Virus record (IMG/VR): IMGVR_UViG_3300044984_001107
Coordinates: 1 to 33,385 of that record
Origin: a virus
Reading direction: 5' to 3' (one strand)
DNA: 33,385 bases
In this document: positions 6,629-15,553 of the stretch, one piece after another
Position numbering within the stretch: position 1 is the first letter of the stretch
How the letters are laid out: each line of letters starts with the position of its first letter
The notes under the pieces: model-generated
Database searches by the model: none
What the model was told of the DNA's origin: nothing
What the model saw: only the letters and a program-made list of their open reading frames with translations
Program-made: the position numbers and the translations under genes

Positions 6629-6822
6629 ACTATTTCATTTTCAATTGCGTGTTCTTTTGCCTCTATTATTAATTGTGCTAAATTATCAAGATTAACTCCA
6701 GATTGATAATTTAAAACACCAACTTGTGGAAGTATTTCAAAACTTTCATTGCTAACTTGCAATCCCCAATCTCCAGCATCTGATAGATAGAGGATTGATT
6801 GTGTTTTTTGAATTACTTTCAT
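6619..6822 (-). CDS. Hypothetical 67-aa protein
   Basis: A small mixed alpha/beta-looking protein: MKVIQKTQSILYLSDAGDWG, then an amphipathic helical end (LDNLAQLIIEAKEHAIENEI). It lies 2 nt after the upstream stop and overlaps the downstream ATG by 10 nt. No motif is recognised. It sits among virion genes. Confidence 0.65.
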   Translation of the reverse strand: MKVIQKTQSILYLSDAGDWGLQVSNESFEILPQVGVLNYQSGVNLDNLAQLIIEAKEHAIENEIVWQ

Positions 6823-6824
6823 CT

Positions 6825-7241
6825 TTATGCTATTTGCAACAAGCCATTTGTTCCGTCAAAGTCAAGTGTTAATGTTTCACCATTTGCCAATGTTACGGAT
6901 GAACCATAATCAAACCAGCAAATCAATTCATCATTGGTTGCCGTGTCATTGTATATCACTACATACTGAAATGGAGCGACAGAACCACCAGATGCCGTAA
7001 GCACCAAGTCATTAATCACCAACTTATATGTTCCAGATGTCTGTGAACTTGCTGAAGTTGTCAATACTCTTGATGATAAGTTGGTATAACTTATTTGAGT
7101 TAAGTTACTCAATTGAGTGTTGGTTGAAACTGGAGCATTTGCAGATGATGTCAATGCAATTGTCAATGTATCTGCACCTAAATTGTGGACCTTTTCTGCC
7201 AATGCCTCTACGAAAGAGTTGAATTTGTTGTATGTTGCCAT
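6825..7241 (-). CDS. Putative virion structural protein, 138 aa
   Basis: It starts MATYNKFNSFVEALAEKVHN, followed by DTLTIALTSSANAP. That opening is shared by a family of small phage structural proteins encoded near portal and connector genes. The rest is Thr/Ser-rich and beta-like (LKLVINDLVLTASGG-type strands; LANGETLTLDFDGTNGLLQI at the end). Its ATG overlaps the upstream stop as TAATG. The family assignment comes from the N-terminal pattern and position; the exact place in the virion is unknown. Confidence 0.6.
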   Translation of the reverse strand: MATYNKFNSFVEALAEKVHNLGADTLTIALTSSANAPVSTNTQLSNLTQISYTNLSSRVLTTSASSQTSGTYKLVINDLVLTASGGSVAPFQYVVIYNDTATNDELICWFDYGSSVTLANGETLTLDFDGTNGLLQIA

Positions 7242-8074
7242 TATATTGTTATTTTATAAAATAAATTTGTTGAGAATAAATTAACCAATCCGGTAATGCT
7301 TGAAAATTTAATCCAGACCCAATTGTTGGCTGGGATTATTTTCGTGTCAAACACTTCCGTCTCTGCTCCGTCTTGCACATTTACCACTCTGTCTGTTGTC
7401 CAAATCTTCGATGGTGTCGCATCGTTCTTGTCATCCGAAAAATAGATATTATATGCCAAAGATGGATTCGTTCCAGTTACCACATCGTTAATCTGTCTCA
7501 CAATGATAGACGAATATGTGAAAAATATTGGAATATCATCAGTTATGACTGGCGATGGTATGGTTAATGCTTTGGAGTAAATTGAATTACTGAAGAAAAT
7601 ACCATTTGTCTCCACGAAATCACCCTCTGGTATTTCATCGGCTAATGGCAAATTACAAGAATCGAAATCAAAGAAATCTTCAAAAGATAAATCACAGAAA
7701 TGCCCAGTCACCTCATCGCTCCAATCCTCCCAAAAAGGAGAGATGGTTGTTGACTCATTCAATTTAAGTTGATTTTGTTGGCAGTAACGATACATATAAG
7801 ATATCACATCCTTTATGATTATATCCGTATCACTCTCAACTTCCAATTCATTGCTCTCATCCTTTCTCACCCTATCTGCAATGATGACTCTGTAATTGTA
7901 TGAAAGTGTTCCGGATGATAAGGTCTCATCATTACATATCACCCACATCATAGGATATCCAACACCTTCAACGGCTTGTTGTTCGAACTTCTGACCATAG
8001 CCATAAGACTGAATCTGCAAATGATTACTTGCCAGTTGTTTTAGGGCAAAGTTTAGTTGGTTTTTCGTTTTCAA
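7241..8074 (-). CDS. Putative neck / tail-terminator-like protein, 277 aa
   Basis: The N-terminus (LNFALKQLASNHLQIQSYGYGQ) and the segment YRVIIADRVRKDESNELEVE, followed by TDIIIKDVISYMYRYC, look like the joining proteins that Bacteroidetes phages carry after the portal/connector genes. The C-terminal half (beyond residue 140) is acidic then beta-rich (FDFDSCNLPLADEIPEGDF). No membrane segment is present. The role in the head-tail joint is inferred from neighbours and composition. Confidence 0.5.
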   Translation of the reverse strand: MKTKNQLNFALKQLASNHLQIQSYGYGQKFEQQAVEGVGYPMMWVICNDETLSSGTLSYNYRVIIADRVRKDESNELEVESDTDIIIKDVISYMYRYCQQNQLKLNESTTISPFWEDWSDEVTGHFCDLSFEDFFDFDSCNLPLADEIPEGDFVETNGIFFSNSIYSKALTIPSPVITDDIPIFFTYSSIIVRQINDVVTGTNPSLAYNIYFSDDKNDATPSKIWTTDRVVNVQDGAETEVFDTKIIPANNWVWIKFSSITGLVNLFSTNLFYKITI

Positions 8075-8112
8075 ATTTTAATAATTTTAAGATATTATTT
8101 TTGGTAACTCCA

Positions 8113-8646
8113 TCAACAATTGTCTTTGCTTGGATATTTGTTTTTATATCTGTTTTCATATCTTGAGTTTCCTAAATAAATTCCACCTATTGAAGTTGTG
8201 TGATTCTTTGGACAATATAACGGATAACTGCTTCCATTCTCACAAAGATATTCATCAATCTTGCTTCTGTATCCCTCTGCAATGTTGTTATATTTTCCTT
8301 GTATCTGTGCCAATTCTGATGTTGATACAACTTGACCATTCTCCGAAGATGTGGTCATTATTGCCTTGTTTCTAATCTTGAATGTGACATCTATAACCGA
8401 TTCAGATATCACCTTATTGATTAGATACGGCTCAAGATAATCATTAAGCAAAGTTTGATTCAAAGCACTCACCGAACCAGCATTAATTTGTGTGCAAATT
8501 TCTGCATATAAATCTTTGCCAAGGATTTCATACAAGAATAATTCTTGCACATTTATAATGGTTGGCTCAATTAGTTTATTGTCCAAGTTTTCAGATATTA
8601 CTGAAAAATTTTTCAGCCTTGATGCTTCAATGAATAATGGTGTCAT
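8113..8646 (-). CDS. Putative head-tail connector protein, 177 aa
   Basis: The frame extends to 8736, but the ATG at 8646 (MTPLFIEASRLKNFSVISEN) overlaps the portal stop as TAATG and is the natural start. The protein is largely helical: NVQELFLYEILGKDLYAEI near residues 34-52, then LLNDYLEPYLINKVISESVI. This matches the helical connector (gp6-like) type that usually follows the portal. The C-terminus is basic and Tyr/Asn-rich. The role is inferred from position and helical pattern. Confidence 0.6.
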   Translation of the reverse strand: MTPLFIEASRLKNFSVISENLDNKLIEPTIINVQELFLYEILGKDLYAEICTQINAGSVSALNQTLLNDYLEPYLINKVISESVIDVTFKIRNKAIMTTSSENGQVVSTSELAQIQGKYNNIAEGYRSKIDEYLCENGSSYPLYCPKNHTTSIGGIYLGNSRYENRYKNKYPSKDNC

Positions 8647-10634
8647 TAGATTTGTTCTTTTATTTGTACTTGTTTCCAGTAATGTCTGCAAGATGGTGTG
8701 TGCAATAATCCATTTGTATTTGGCATAGTATACCAACCACCTCTATATGTCCAAATTGATGTGTCTCCATTGATGTACAATGATGGGTCAATATATTGTC
8801 TCATCGTGTTGTCAAGATTATCGATTTCAGCCTTGGTGTATCTCTTGCCCATTCTCATCATCACTTGGCAAAACTCCCTTGACCTATCAATTGAACTGGC
8901 ATCCGATGGATTCACCCACGCATATTCATAATAGGTCTTAACTTGATAGCCTTTGTTTGGCTCTTGAATTTCCTTGATGGTATATTCAACGATATCTGCT
9001 CCTCCACCACCATTTGCTTTCGCAACAACAACATTGTTTTCAATTAATGTATTCATAATTTTCTGAACATCAACTTTCAATTCTCTTGTTGCTTGGGCAA
9101 TGTTTACTTTACTTTTTTTTTTCAGATAGTCAACAACTGCTTGTTCATCTGGTGACAATTGCACATCAGCAAAAGTTTGCTTACTTGCCTCAACACCTAT
9201 CTTACTGAACTCTGTAATCAACTTTGTGTTGAACTCATCATTGAATGTCGCTGGTGTCGGAGCAATGGCATCACCTCCAACTATTGGAGGAAGTCCAACA
9301 ATACCCAAGATTTGATTTGTGGTAAGTGAACTTAATATCTTATTTGCAACTAATGGAGACATTGAATTAAGTGTTGTCAATAAGTCATCTGTCTTCAATT
9401 GTTGCGTTGTCTTAAGTCCAGCATTCTCGCTCACTATCTGGCGAATCTCATCTTTGCTTAACGCATTCAAGATTGCTTGTTCAGACAATTCAATGTTCAA
9501 TTTCTTTAATGGTTGCAATACAATGTTGTCCATAAATCCAGCAAAGTTCAAAATGTAATTGAACTCATTTTCAATTTGTTTTTGATTTGGCTCAACATAG
9601 TTTATCGTGAACAGATTCCACGCAATATCCATTTCACTCCTTCCACCAAGTTGTCCTTCAGTCTTCAAACCAAACAACATTGGACTGGATATATTGTGAG
9701 CAAATATAATCTGCTCAATCGCAGATGCACTCATCTGTTCATATTGCTTATCAAGGTCATTGCCTCTTAATGGAGTGACACTCGGCTCTTTCTCATTTAT
9801 CTCTGCAAAGTTTAGAATCACCTCACCAGCATTGTCTGTGCCAGTAAACTTATTTTTTAATTGTCGCTCAACTTTTTTGGCTTCCTCTGGTGATGGCTTA
9901 CCATTATACAAAGTGATAATGTGACCAGCCGAAAATCCAGACTTAATCAAAGTTAAAAAGTAATTGCTAATTTCAATTTGTGTTTCAATACTTGCAATTG
10001 CTGAACGATATTCTGGAAGAGGATATATGTTTGTCTGTGGTCGATAATCTGTGATATATAATAACTGCTCCCCATCTCTTTTTGTAGGGTCAAATGGAGC
10101 AATTGTCCTCATATCATCTGGAATCTTCTGACTGCTTTTATATGTCGCTTTGGTGGACATATCTCTTGTCCATTCATTAGAGATGAAATAACAAGAATGG
10201 TCAGCATTTGTTCTAATAGTCTGGAATGGTTGGTGATATAGATTGACAATCTTACCATTCATCCAGATAACTCTTAATGCATAGCCACCAAATATCTTCC
10301 TATCCAGTATACTCTTTTGCGTAAGTTCATCCATTGAATCATTTGGATTCGGATTGTTAATGAACTTTGTTAATTCTGGATTAATGTTTCCACCTTTGAC
10401 TTCCCATCCACCACCAAGTATGAATCTTGTTTTACCATTGACAATGGCAGAGTGTATGCTTGACCTATTATACAAGTAAATCAGATAGTCAGTATAATCA
10501 TTGGTCTCACCAAAGTAAATATAGTTTACTCCTTTCTTCTCACGAAATTCTGGAGTTTTATGTTCCCACAATGGGAAACTTCCGAAGACATACTTATCTG
10601 ATGTAAGACTTTCTTGTTGTGGTGTTTCTTGCAT
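8646..10634 (-). CDS. Portal protein with fused C-terminal wHTH and MuF-like domain
   Basis: In this 662-aa protein, residues about 1-430 show a portal fold: the segment YLYNRSSIHSAIVNGKTRFI, the AIASIETQIEISNYFLTL helix and the GRSEMDIAWNLFTI region near residues 325-340. The portal forms the dodecameric packaging ring. Residues about 495-545 look like a winged helix (AVVDYLKKKSKVNIAQATRE). Residues about 565-662 hold SREFCQVMM, GKRYTKAEID, RGGWYT and PSCRHYW, resembling the C-terminal domain of MuF-type minor head proteins, which normally are separate. A run of 10 A's lies at the junction. The gene overlaps the previous one by 41 nt. Confidence 0.85.
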   Translation of the reverse strand: MQETPQQESLTSDKYVFGSFPLWEHKTPEFREKKGVNYIYFGETNDYTDYLIYLYNRSSIHSAIVNGKTRFILGGGWEVKGGNINPELTKFINNPNPNDSMDELTQKSILDRKIFGGYALRVIWMNGKIVNLYHQPFQTIRTNADHSCYFISNEWTRDMSTKATYKSSQKIPDDMRTIAPFDPTKRDGEQLLYITDYRPQTNIYPLPEYRSAIASIETQIEISNYFLTLIKSGFSAGHIITLYNGKPSPEEAKKVERQLKNKFTGTDNAGEVILNFAEINEKEPSVTPLRGNDLDKQYEQMSASAIEQIIFAHNISSPMLFGLKTEGQLGGRSEMDIAWNLFTINYVEPNQKQIENEFNYILNFAGFMDNIVLQPLKKLNIELSEQAILNALSKDEIRQIVSENAGLKTTQQLKTDDLLTTLNSMSPLVANKILSSLTTNQILGIVGLPPIVGGDAIAPTPATFNDEFNTKLITEFSKIGVEASKQTFADVQLSPDEQAVVDYLKKKSKVNIAQATRELKVDVQKIMNTLIENNVVVAKANGGGGADIVEYTIKEIQEPNKGYQVKTYYEYAWVNPSDASSIDRSREFCQVMMRMGKRYTKAEIDNLDNTMRQYIDPSLYINGDTSIWTYRGGWYTMPNTNGLLHTPSCRHYWKQVQIKEQI

Positions 10635-10992
10635 ATTTGTTTCTCGGTGTGATTGTTTTATTCAACTTCATAATTCCCTCTTCGACAAGTTCATTTGCTA
10701 ATGTGTAGTTGAGATTAGTTGTTGATGATTGTGCATAGATGTAATAATTATATTCATCTCCATATATTAATTGCAACTCCCCAAGCAATGGGGATGGTGT
10801 TGTTGATTTCGTGATTATTTTGAATGATTGTCTATCTTGCGAATATAAGGTATCGATGGCAGATATACAAGCATATTCATTCAATGTTTCTTTGTGGACA
10901 AATCTGAACAGAAATGTCGGTGTGCTTATCGTTACCTTCTCAATGAGAGATAAGATAATTGTGTTGGTTGTATTTTGTACTAAATATAACAT
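10594..10992 (-). CDS. Hypothetical virion-associated protein, 132 aa
   Basis: A beta-rich N-terminal part (MLYLVQNTTNTIILSLIEKV; FRFVHKETLNEYACI) is followed by LLGELQLIYGDEYNYYIYAQ, then LANELVEEGIMKL and a basic tail. Proteins of this shape are encoded next to portals in Bacteroidetes phages; the function is unknown. Its start codon lies only 5 nt after the T-tract of a terminator-like hairpin, so it may be expressed by read-through or at reduced level. Confidence 0.65.
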   Translation of the reverse strand: MLYLVQNTTNTIILSLIEKVTISTPTFLFRFVHKETLNEYACISAIDTLYSQDRQSFKIITKSTTPSPLLGELQLIYGDEYNYYIYAQSSTTNLNYTLANELVEEGIMKLNKTITPRNKYARNTTTRKSYIR

Positions 10993-10996
10993 TTGT

Positions 10997-11028
10997 AAAA
11001 AAAGGGAGTGAATAAATTACCCACTCCC
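10997..11028 (-). terminator. Rho-independent terminator-like hairpin before the portal genes
   Basis: On the minus strand, arm GGGAGTG (11028-11022), an 11-nt loop and arm CACTCCC (11010-11004) form a perfect 7-bp GC-rich stem followed directly by seven T's (11003-10997). It sits after the tube-like gene and 5 nt before the next ATG, with no promoter between them. It may be a partial terminator lowering portal expression relative to capsid. Confidence 0.75.
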
Positions 11029-11049
11029 CTTATATATGAAAAACCCCTC

Positions 11050-11574
11050 TTAAGCAGTTAATGTCGCAATAAGACCAGATGTCACCTCTAATGGTAAATC
11101 AATCTCATCACCAGCAAAAGTCAATGTAAATCCAGATAAGTCGGCTGATGCCGTTCCAGTTTGTCCACTTCCTTCGCTTATTTCCAAACCTCTCTTTGTT
11201 GATTCGCTATGACCATACAAGAAATACTTTCCATTCTGGTCAAGGACAATAATCATCAAAGTGTTTTGGGCAAGTAACATAATTTCGTTTCTAATTGCCG
11301 TTTCGAATTTAGGCAATTGAATTGTAACTGAATGAGTGTAGAATCTTGAACCAACTGCTCTATCGCCTCCGATAGTTGCAGTCGCTGAAGAACCACCCAT
11401 TGTCAAATTGTATTCAAAAAACTTCTTGGGAGCAGTTAATGTGAATGTAGTTACAACTCCAGATGCAACAACAAATGTTGCCTCATTAGATAACTCAGTT
11501 ATGTATACTTTCTGCACTCCACCCATCGACTTGCGACAAGGAAGTGTAAATCCAGATGTTAGAATACACGGCAT
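11050..11574 (-). CDS. Putative major tail tube protein, 174 aa
   Basis: It starts MPCILTSGFTLPCRKSMGGV followed by KVYITELSN, the opening of a family found beside the capsid gene in Bacteroidetes phages, and has a beta-rich body (TLTAPKKFFEYNLTMGG, VTIQLPKFETAI) ending in GDEIDLPLEVTSGLIATLTA. Size and beta content fit a tail tube or similar abundant virion protein. It lies 7 nt after the capsid gene and just before a strong terminator-like hairpin. This suggests high expression with the capsid. The tube call is inference. Confidence 0.5.
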   Translation of the reverse strand: MPCILTSGFTLPCRKSMGGVQKVYITELSNEATFVVASGVVTTFTLTAPKKFFEYNLTMGGSSATATIGGDRAVGSRFYTHSVTIQLPKFETAIRNEIMLLAQNTLMIIVLDQNGKYFLYGHSESTKRGLEISEGSGQTGTASADLSGFTLTFAGDEIDLPLEVTSGLIATLTA

Positions 11575-11581
11575 AAGTTAA

Positions 11582-12541
11582 TTATTTATTTGTATATTCA
11601 ACAACCTCTGAACCGATAACAACTTCAGCACCCAATTTGTATTTCAATCTGGTAAGAATTTTGTCATCCTTTTGCTCATACCAAACTTGGAAACCTTCGA
11701 AGTCATTTCTCAAATCTGTTCCAAGCACAATATTGCTTACTCTTGTCAAAACAATTCTTTCGCTGGTTAAACCTTTGAATGCTTTCACTTTGATTCCCCA
11801 AGTTGGCAATGTGTATTCACCAGTTGTATATGGATTCGGAGTGTTCACATCTACATAGTAATTGTTCAATGTTCTGAAAGCAGAAAGTAATTTCTTGAAA
11901 GTTGACCAAGAACAAGCAAAGAATAAATCTTCAGCACCCTCAATTGATTGAGGTAATTTAGTAATCATTTGCTCAAATATTTCAATGACATTTGATGCAG
12001 TAATTGAAGTCTTTTGAGTGTAAGAACCAGCCGTCACATTCGCATCGATACAAGCCGTATCACCATCAACTGCTTTCAAGATACCATTCACTAAAGCCAA
12101 GTTGCCAGTCCCAGTTGATTTGTTACCTTCCCAGATTTGTTTTTCAACTTCAGCATTAATCAATGCAGTATAGTAAGCCGACCATTCAGATTCGAATGCC
12201 ATTGTATCATAGTATTGACCAGTTTGAAGACCAACTCTTGCCCAGTAATTCTCAAGGTCATTAGGACACAAAGCAGTTTCGTGAATGATACCATCAACAC
12301 TGATTTCTTTTTGTGTGAAGATTTGGTTTCCAGACGCAGTGAAAGTTGAACATCCAGTGTTCGCTCTCATATACACTTGCTGGTCCATTATGTTAATCAC
12401 ATCTTTGTATTTGATGCCTTCTTGGATGGTAAACATTTGAGCAGATTCTCCAGCGAATACACTCTTCATAAATAGAGGAAGTTTTTCCTCATTGACATAA
12501 ACGGCTAACCCACTTACATCATAACCGAATTTTAATTTCAT
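11582..12541 (-). CDS. Major capsid protein (HK97-like)
   Basis: This 319-aa protein follows directly after the protease/scaffold gene. Visible features are an N-terminal arm, a long helix region LENYWARVGLQTGQYYDTMA, MFESEW-type spine residues, LFFACSWSTFKKLLSAFRTL and a C-terminal segment with VLGTDLRNDFEGFQVWYEQK. Length and layout fit HK97-fold capsid proteins, which form the icosahedral shell. The leader is purely A-rich without Shine-Dalgarno, as expected in Bacteroidetes. Assignment rests on context and fold-like layout, not a sequence search. Confidence 0.75.
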   Translation of the reverse strand: MKLKFGYDVSGLAVYVNEEKLPLFMKSVFAGESAQMFTIQEGIKYKDVINIMDQQVYMRANTGCSTFTASGNQIFTQKEISVDGIIHETALCPNDLENYWARVGLQTGQYYDTMAFESEWSAYYTALINAEVEKQIWEGNKSTGTGNLALVNGILKAVDGDTACIDANVTAGSYTQKTSITASNVIEIFEQMITKLPQSIEGAEDLFFACSWSTFKKLLSAFRTLNNYYVDVNTPNPYTTGEYTLPTWGIKVKAFKGLTSERIVLTRVSNIVLGTDLRNDFEGFQVWYEQKDDKILTRLKYKLGAEVVIGSEVVEYTNK

Positions 12542-12559
12542 TTTATTGATTTGTTTTTT

Positions 12560-13642
12560 TTAATTTAAATTACCTTCTTTTGCGAATCTTTCTGCCATAG
12601 CATTAATTTTGTTGCTGATTTTTACTTCGGCTTTCTTAAAGTTGTTTGCTTTGCTTGTTACATCTTTGCTCTCATTGAATGCTTTGATGGTTTCAAATAA
12701 TTCTTTTTGAGTTTCTTTAAGACTTGCAATGTCACTTGAGAAATCTTGTGGCTTGTTGCTTTCCATTGCTGACTTTAATTCAGCAACTGATAACTTCAAT
12801 GCTTCGATTTCACTTTTCATTTCAGCACTCATATCTTCCATACTTGGTGCTTCCTCTGGCTTGGCAATTGCCGTCACGATTCCTCCAGAAATTGTGACAA
12901 TTGTACCATCCTCAATTGTGTGGTCACCATCTGGTGCTGGACTGCCATCAGCCAACATTATTGGTGTGCCTTCTGTCAACTCACCTTCGTAAGTGATTTC
13001 TGTTCCATCAGTTAATTTCGCAGATGCGAATACTTTTTTTGCCTCATCAGATGAGAAGAATTTCTTCTCTAATCTTTCCAGCATTGTTTCTATTTTTGTC
13101 ATTATAATTGAATTGAATTGTTCTTTTTGTGAGAAATTACCCTCCACACTAAATCCTTTTAACTTGCCAGTCTTAACAAAGTCATTCCATATTTCATCAT
13201 TGTCAACTTTGATATATCCGAACCAAGTCCCATTGGGTAATATGTCCATTCCTTCTGGTGTGTTCATACCCTTTTCAGAGTCGATGATGAATGATTGCTG
13301 AATGTAGATGTCAGACAATGGAGATTTTTCATCGTGCATATAATTGAATGCACTCACTCTGCCTTCCTTCATAAACTTATTGACAATTGCTTCGATTGTT
13401 TCCCTTGAGAATCTCACAAAGAATTGTTTCTCATCTTTCACACGGAAGATGTTGAAGTCTGGAATCATCAAAGCACCAGCAATGATTCTCTTTTCTGAAT
13501 CAACTGCTTTGAATTGAATTGTCTCTTGAGAATTGAATGCCATCCAGTTTCTCATTATGGCTGGTGTGTCCACCAATGCAATCATCTCAACTCTGTCCAA
13601 GTCGATGTCATCTATGGTAAGTTCGATTACTGGTAATTCCAT
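12560..13642 (-). CDS. XkdF-type prohead protease fused to a scaffold-like domain
   Basis: In this 360-aa protein, residues 1-175 match the XkdF/U35-type head maturation protease: EMIALVDTPAIMRNWMAF at the start, H103 in AFNYMHDE and S165 in LKGFSVEGNF are the likely catalytic His and Ser. Residues about 205-265 form short beta repeats (LTDGTEITYEGELTEGTPIM). Residues 270-360 are an acidic, Lys-rich coiled coil (EALKLSVAELKSAMES), as in scaffolding proteins. An in-frame ATG at 13102 (M181, MTKIETMLERLEKK) lies exactly at the domain junction and could give a free scaffold, as in lambda C/Nu3. It precedes the capsid gene. Confidence 0.8.
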   Translation of the reverse strand: MELPVIELTIDDIDLDRVEMIALVDTPAIMRNWMAFNSQETIQFKAVDSEKRIIAGALMIPDFNIFRVKDEKQFFVRFSRETIEAIVNKFMKEGRVSAFNYMHDEKSPLSDIYIQQSFIIDSEKGMNTPEGMDILPNGTWFGYIKVDNDEIWNDFVKTGKLKGFSVEGNFSQKEQFNSIIMTKIETMLERLEKKFFSSDEAKKVFASAKLTDGTEITYEGELTEGTPIMLADGSPAPDGDHTIEDGTIVTISGGIVTAIAKPEEAPSMEDMSAEMKSEIEALKLSVAELKSAMESNKPQDFSSDIASLKETQKELFETIKAFNESKDVTSKANNFKKAEVKISNKINAMAERFAKEGNLN

Positions 13643-13677
13643 TTATAAGTATAGACTAATTATTTTTAAGAATTAAC

Positions 13678-15546
13678 TTATTCAACCTCTGCTTGTGAAT
13701 AGATGCTATTTGTTTTTTTTGTGGTCTTGCGAATGTCTGTCTCTGTGACATACACTTTCATTGCGTTCGAACTGCCTCCACCTTGTTGCTCTGGAAGATT
13801 TGTTTGGAATGCTCTCAATGATGGACCAGAACTGCCACCACTATTTCCTCCTCCAACTCCTCCTCCTCCTCCATTCATAAACTTTCCGATGGTAGTTGCT
13901 CCGATAGTTGCAATAGAGGTGACTGCTCGTATCTTTGCCGATGCAATTGCTGGTATCTTTAATGATGCACCTCCATCTGGCATCAATGACCAAGTCGGAT
14001 TGGCAGAATAACCAGCAATCTCTTTTTGTGTATCAATAATAATCTGGGCAATGGCAACTCCTTTCTGAATTGCGAATAAGGTATCTGACAATGTTTTGTT
14101 TTTACCAGCAAATTGTTGGGCAATGTTGAATCCAGTTTCAAGTGCATTCCTTTTTGCATCCAATAAAGATTGTTCAGCAATGATGACTTCTTGGTTATAT
14201 CTGCCAACGGCAAACAATCTCTTTTCTGATTCTTTCTTAATATTCTCTGTGTCAACTTCTCTTATCTTTGCATATTTGTCAACATTGTCTTCAGCCAATT
14301 CCAACTCTTGAGCCTTATCTCTTGCATCTTGTTCTGCAATTAGCTTTTTAACTCTTGCATCTCTCTCGGCATCTGTCTCCTTTGGCTTTGGCTTGTTTGC
14401 ATTTATCTTTGCTCCTTTGTCTGCAATCACATTCTGTTTTGTCTGCAAGTCAAGGATGTCTTGATTCACCTTTGCAAGTTGCTCCAATGGAGTCAATGAC
14501 TTAACAATGTTCTTTGTGCTTATATCTGTGACAATGTTACCCTCTGCTTTTAATTTATTTATTTTTGATAAATCATTTACCTCCTTAACAGCATTCAATA
14601 GTTGTTGTTGAGCCAGTTTCTTCTCCTCTTCCTTAACCACATAATTCTCAAGGGCAGTTGCTTTCGCTCTTAATCCAATTAAAGCAATTTCATTCTGAAT
14701 TGCCTTGTTCAATACTCCTTCAGCCGTGGCTTGTTCATAGGTATAATTTGTCAGAGATGGAATCAAGGTCTGCAATTCTTTGTATACACCTTTCTTTTGC
14801 TCTAATGTTTTGTTGCCATCATTCAGCACAGATTGATATTCCTCAATTTTAGAAATTTGCTGATTTGATTGGGCAGTGTTTTGAATCAATTCATCATTAT
14901 ATTCTTTCAATGATTCCATTCGCTTATCCTCTGCTTCTTTCTGGCGATTCATTTGCTCAACATACTTTCCAAGCATCACCAATGCAATACCAATTCCAGC
15001 CGTTGTCAATCCTATCATTGCAATTCTGAAAGCATTAGTGGATGCCGTTGCACTCCCAGTTGCGAATGAATATAATCGTGTTGAAAGTGATAATGCCTTC
15101 GCCCTTAAGTCAGCAATACCCATCATAAAGGTGCTTTCCTTTTGGAGAGCATTCTGTATCTCTTGGAATCCAGACAACATTGCCGTTGCTCCTTGCACCT
15201 TCAACAATGCTTTCTGAACATTTTCCGATTCATCACCAAACAATGCCATCGAACCTTGAACTGCACTAAATCCAGCCGTGATTCCAGTTGCAACTCCAAC
15301 ATACCCATCGAGTGTCTTGGAATCAGATGCCAAGTTTTTCACTTGTTGATTAACATCTGCAATCTGGTCTTTTAATTCTCCAGCACGTTTGCTGACCTCT
15401 TCGAATTGGTCAGCCGTTAATTGACCAGATGATAATAACTTGGTTAAGTCTTTTAATTCTTTCTTAATATTCCCAACTTGTTTCGATGCCTCACCCACGG
15501 AGTTGGCATTCTGCACATCTATTTTTAATACTATATTTTCAGCCAT
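13678..15546 (-). CDS. Tail tape measure protein
   Basis: This 622-aa protein has an N-terminal coiled coil (VGEASKQVGNIKKELKDLTK ... LTADQFEEVSKRAGELKDQI), Ala/Gly-rich hydrophobic segments (residues about 84-100 and NAFRIAMIGLTTAGIGIALV near 175-195), a long charged helical middle and a Gly/Ser-rich C-terminal region (FMNGGGGGVGGGNSGGSSGP). Tape measures set tail length and act in DNA entry. At about 1.5 angstrom per residue the tail would be near 90-95 nm. It is unusual that this gene follows the tail-tip-like genes and precedes the capsid genes. Confidence 0.85.
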   Translation of the reverse strand: MAENIVLKIDVQNANSVGEASKQVGNIKKELKDLTKLLSSGQLTADQFEEVSKRAGELKDQIADVNQQVKNLASDSKTLDGYVGVATGITAGFSAVQGSMALFGDESENVQKALLKVQGATAMLSGFQEIQNALQKESTFMMGIADLRAKALSLSTRLYSFATGSATASTNAFRIAMIGLTTAGIGIALVMLGKYVEQMNRQKEAEDKRMESLKEYNDELIQNTAQSNQQISKIEEYQSVLNDGNKTLEQKKGVYKELQTLIPSLTNYTYEQATAEGVLNKAIQNEIALIGLRAKATALENYVVKEEEKKLAQQQLLNAVKEVNDLSKINKLKAEGNIVTDISTKNIVKSLTPLEQLAKVNQDILDLQTKQNVIADKGAKINANKPKPKETDAERDARVKKLIAEQDARDKAQELELAEDNVDKYAKIREVDTENIKKESEKRLFAVGRYNQEVIIAEQSLLDAKRNALETGFNIAQQFAGKNKTLSDTLFAIQKGVAIAQIIIDTQKEIAGYSANPTWSLMPDGGASLKIPAIASAKIRAVTSIATIGATTIGKFMNGGGGGVGGGNSGGSSGPSLRAFQTNLPEQQGGGSSNAMKVYVTETDIRKTTKKTNSIYSQAEVE

Positions 15547-15553
15547 TTTATTT

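Noticed and set aside
8243-8250. TATCTTTG -7-like box on the minus strand inside the connector gene
   Set aside because: No TTTG at 19-21 bp upstream and it lies inside coding sequence.
13703-14011. Long plus-strand frames such as those at 13703-14011, 12729-13301, 5416-5760 and 30558-30854
   Set aside because: They lie antisense to clearly recognised minus-strand genes, and their products have composition typical of complement shadows (Pro/Leu/Ser runs).
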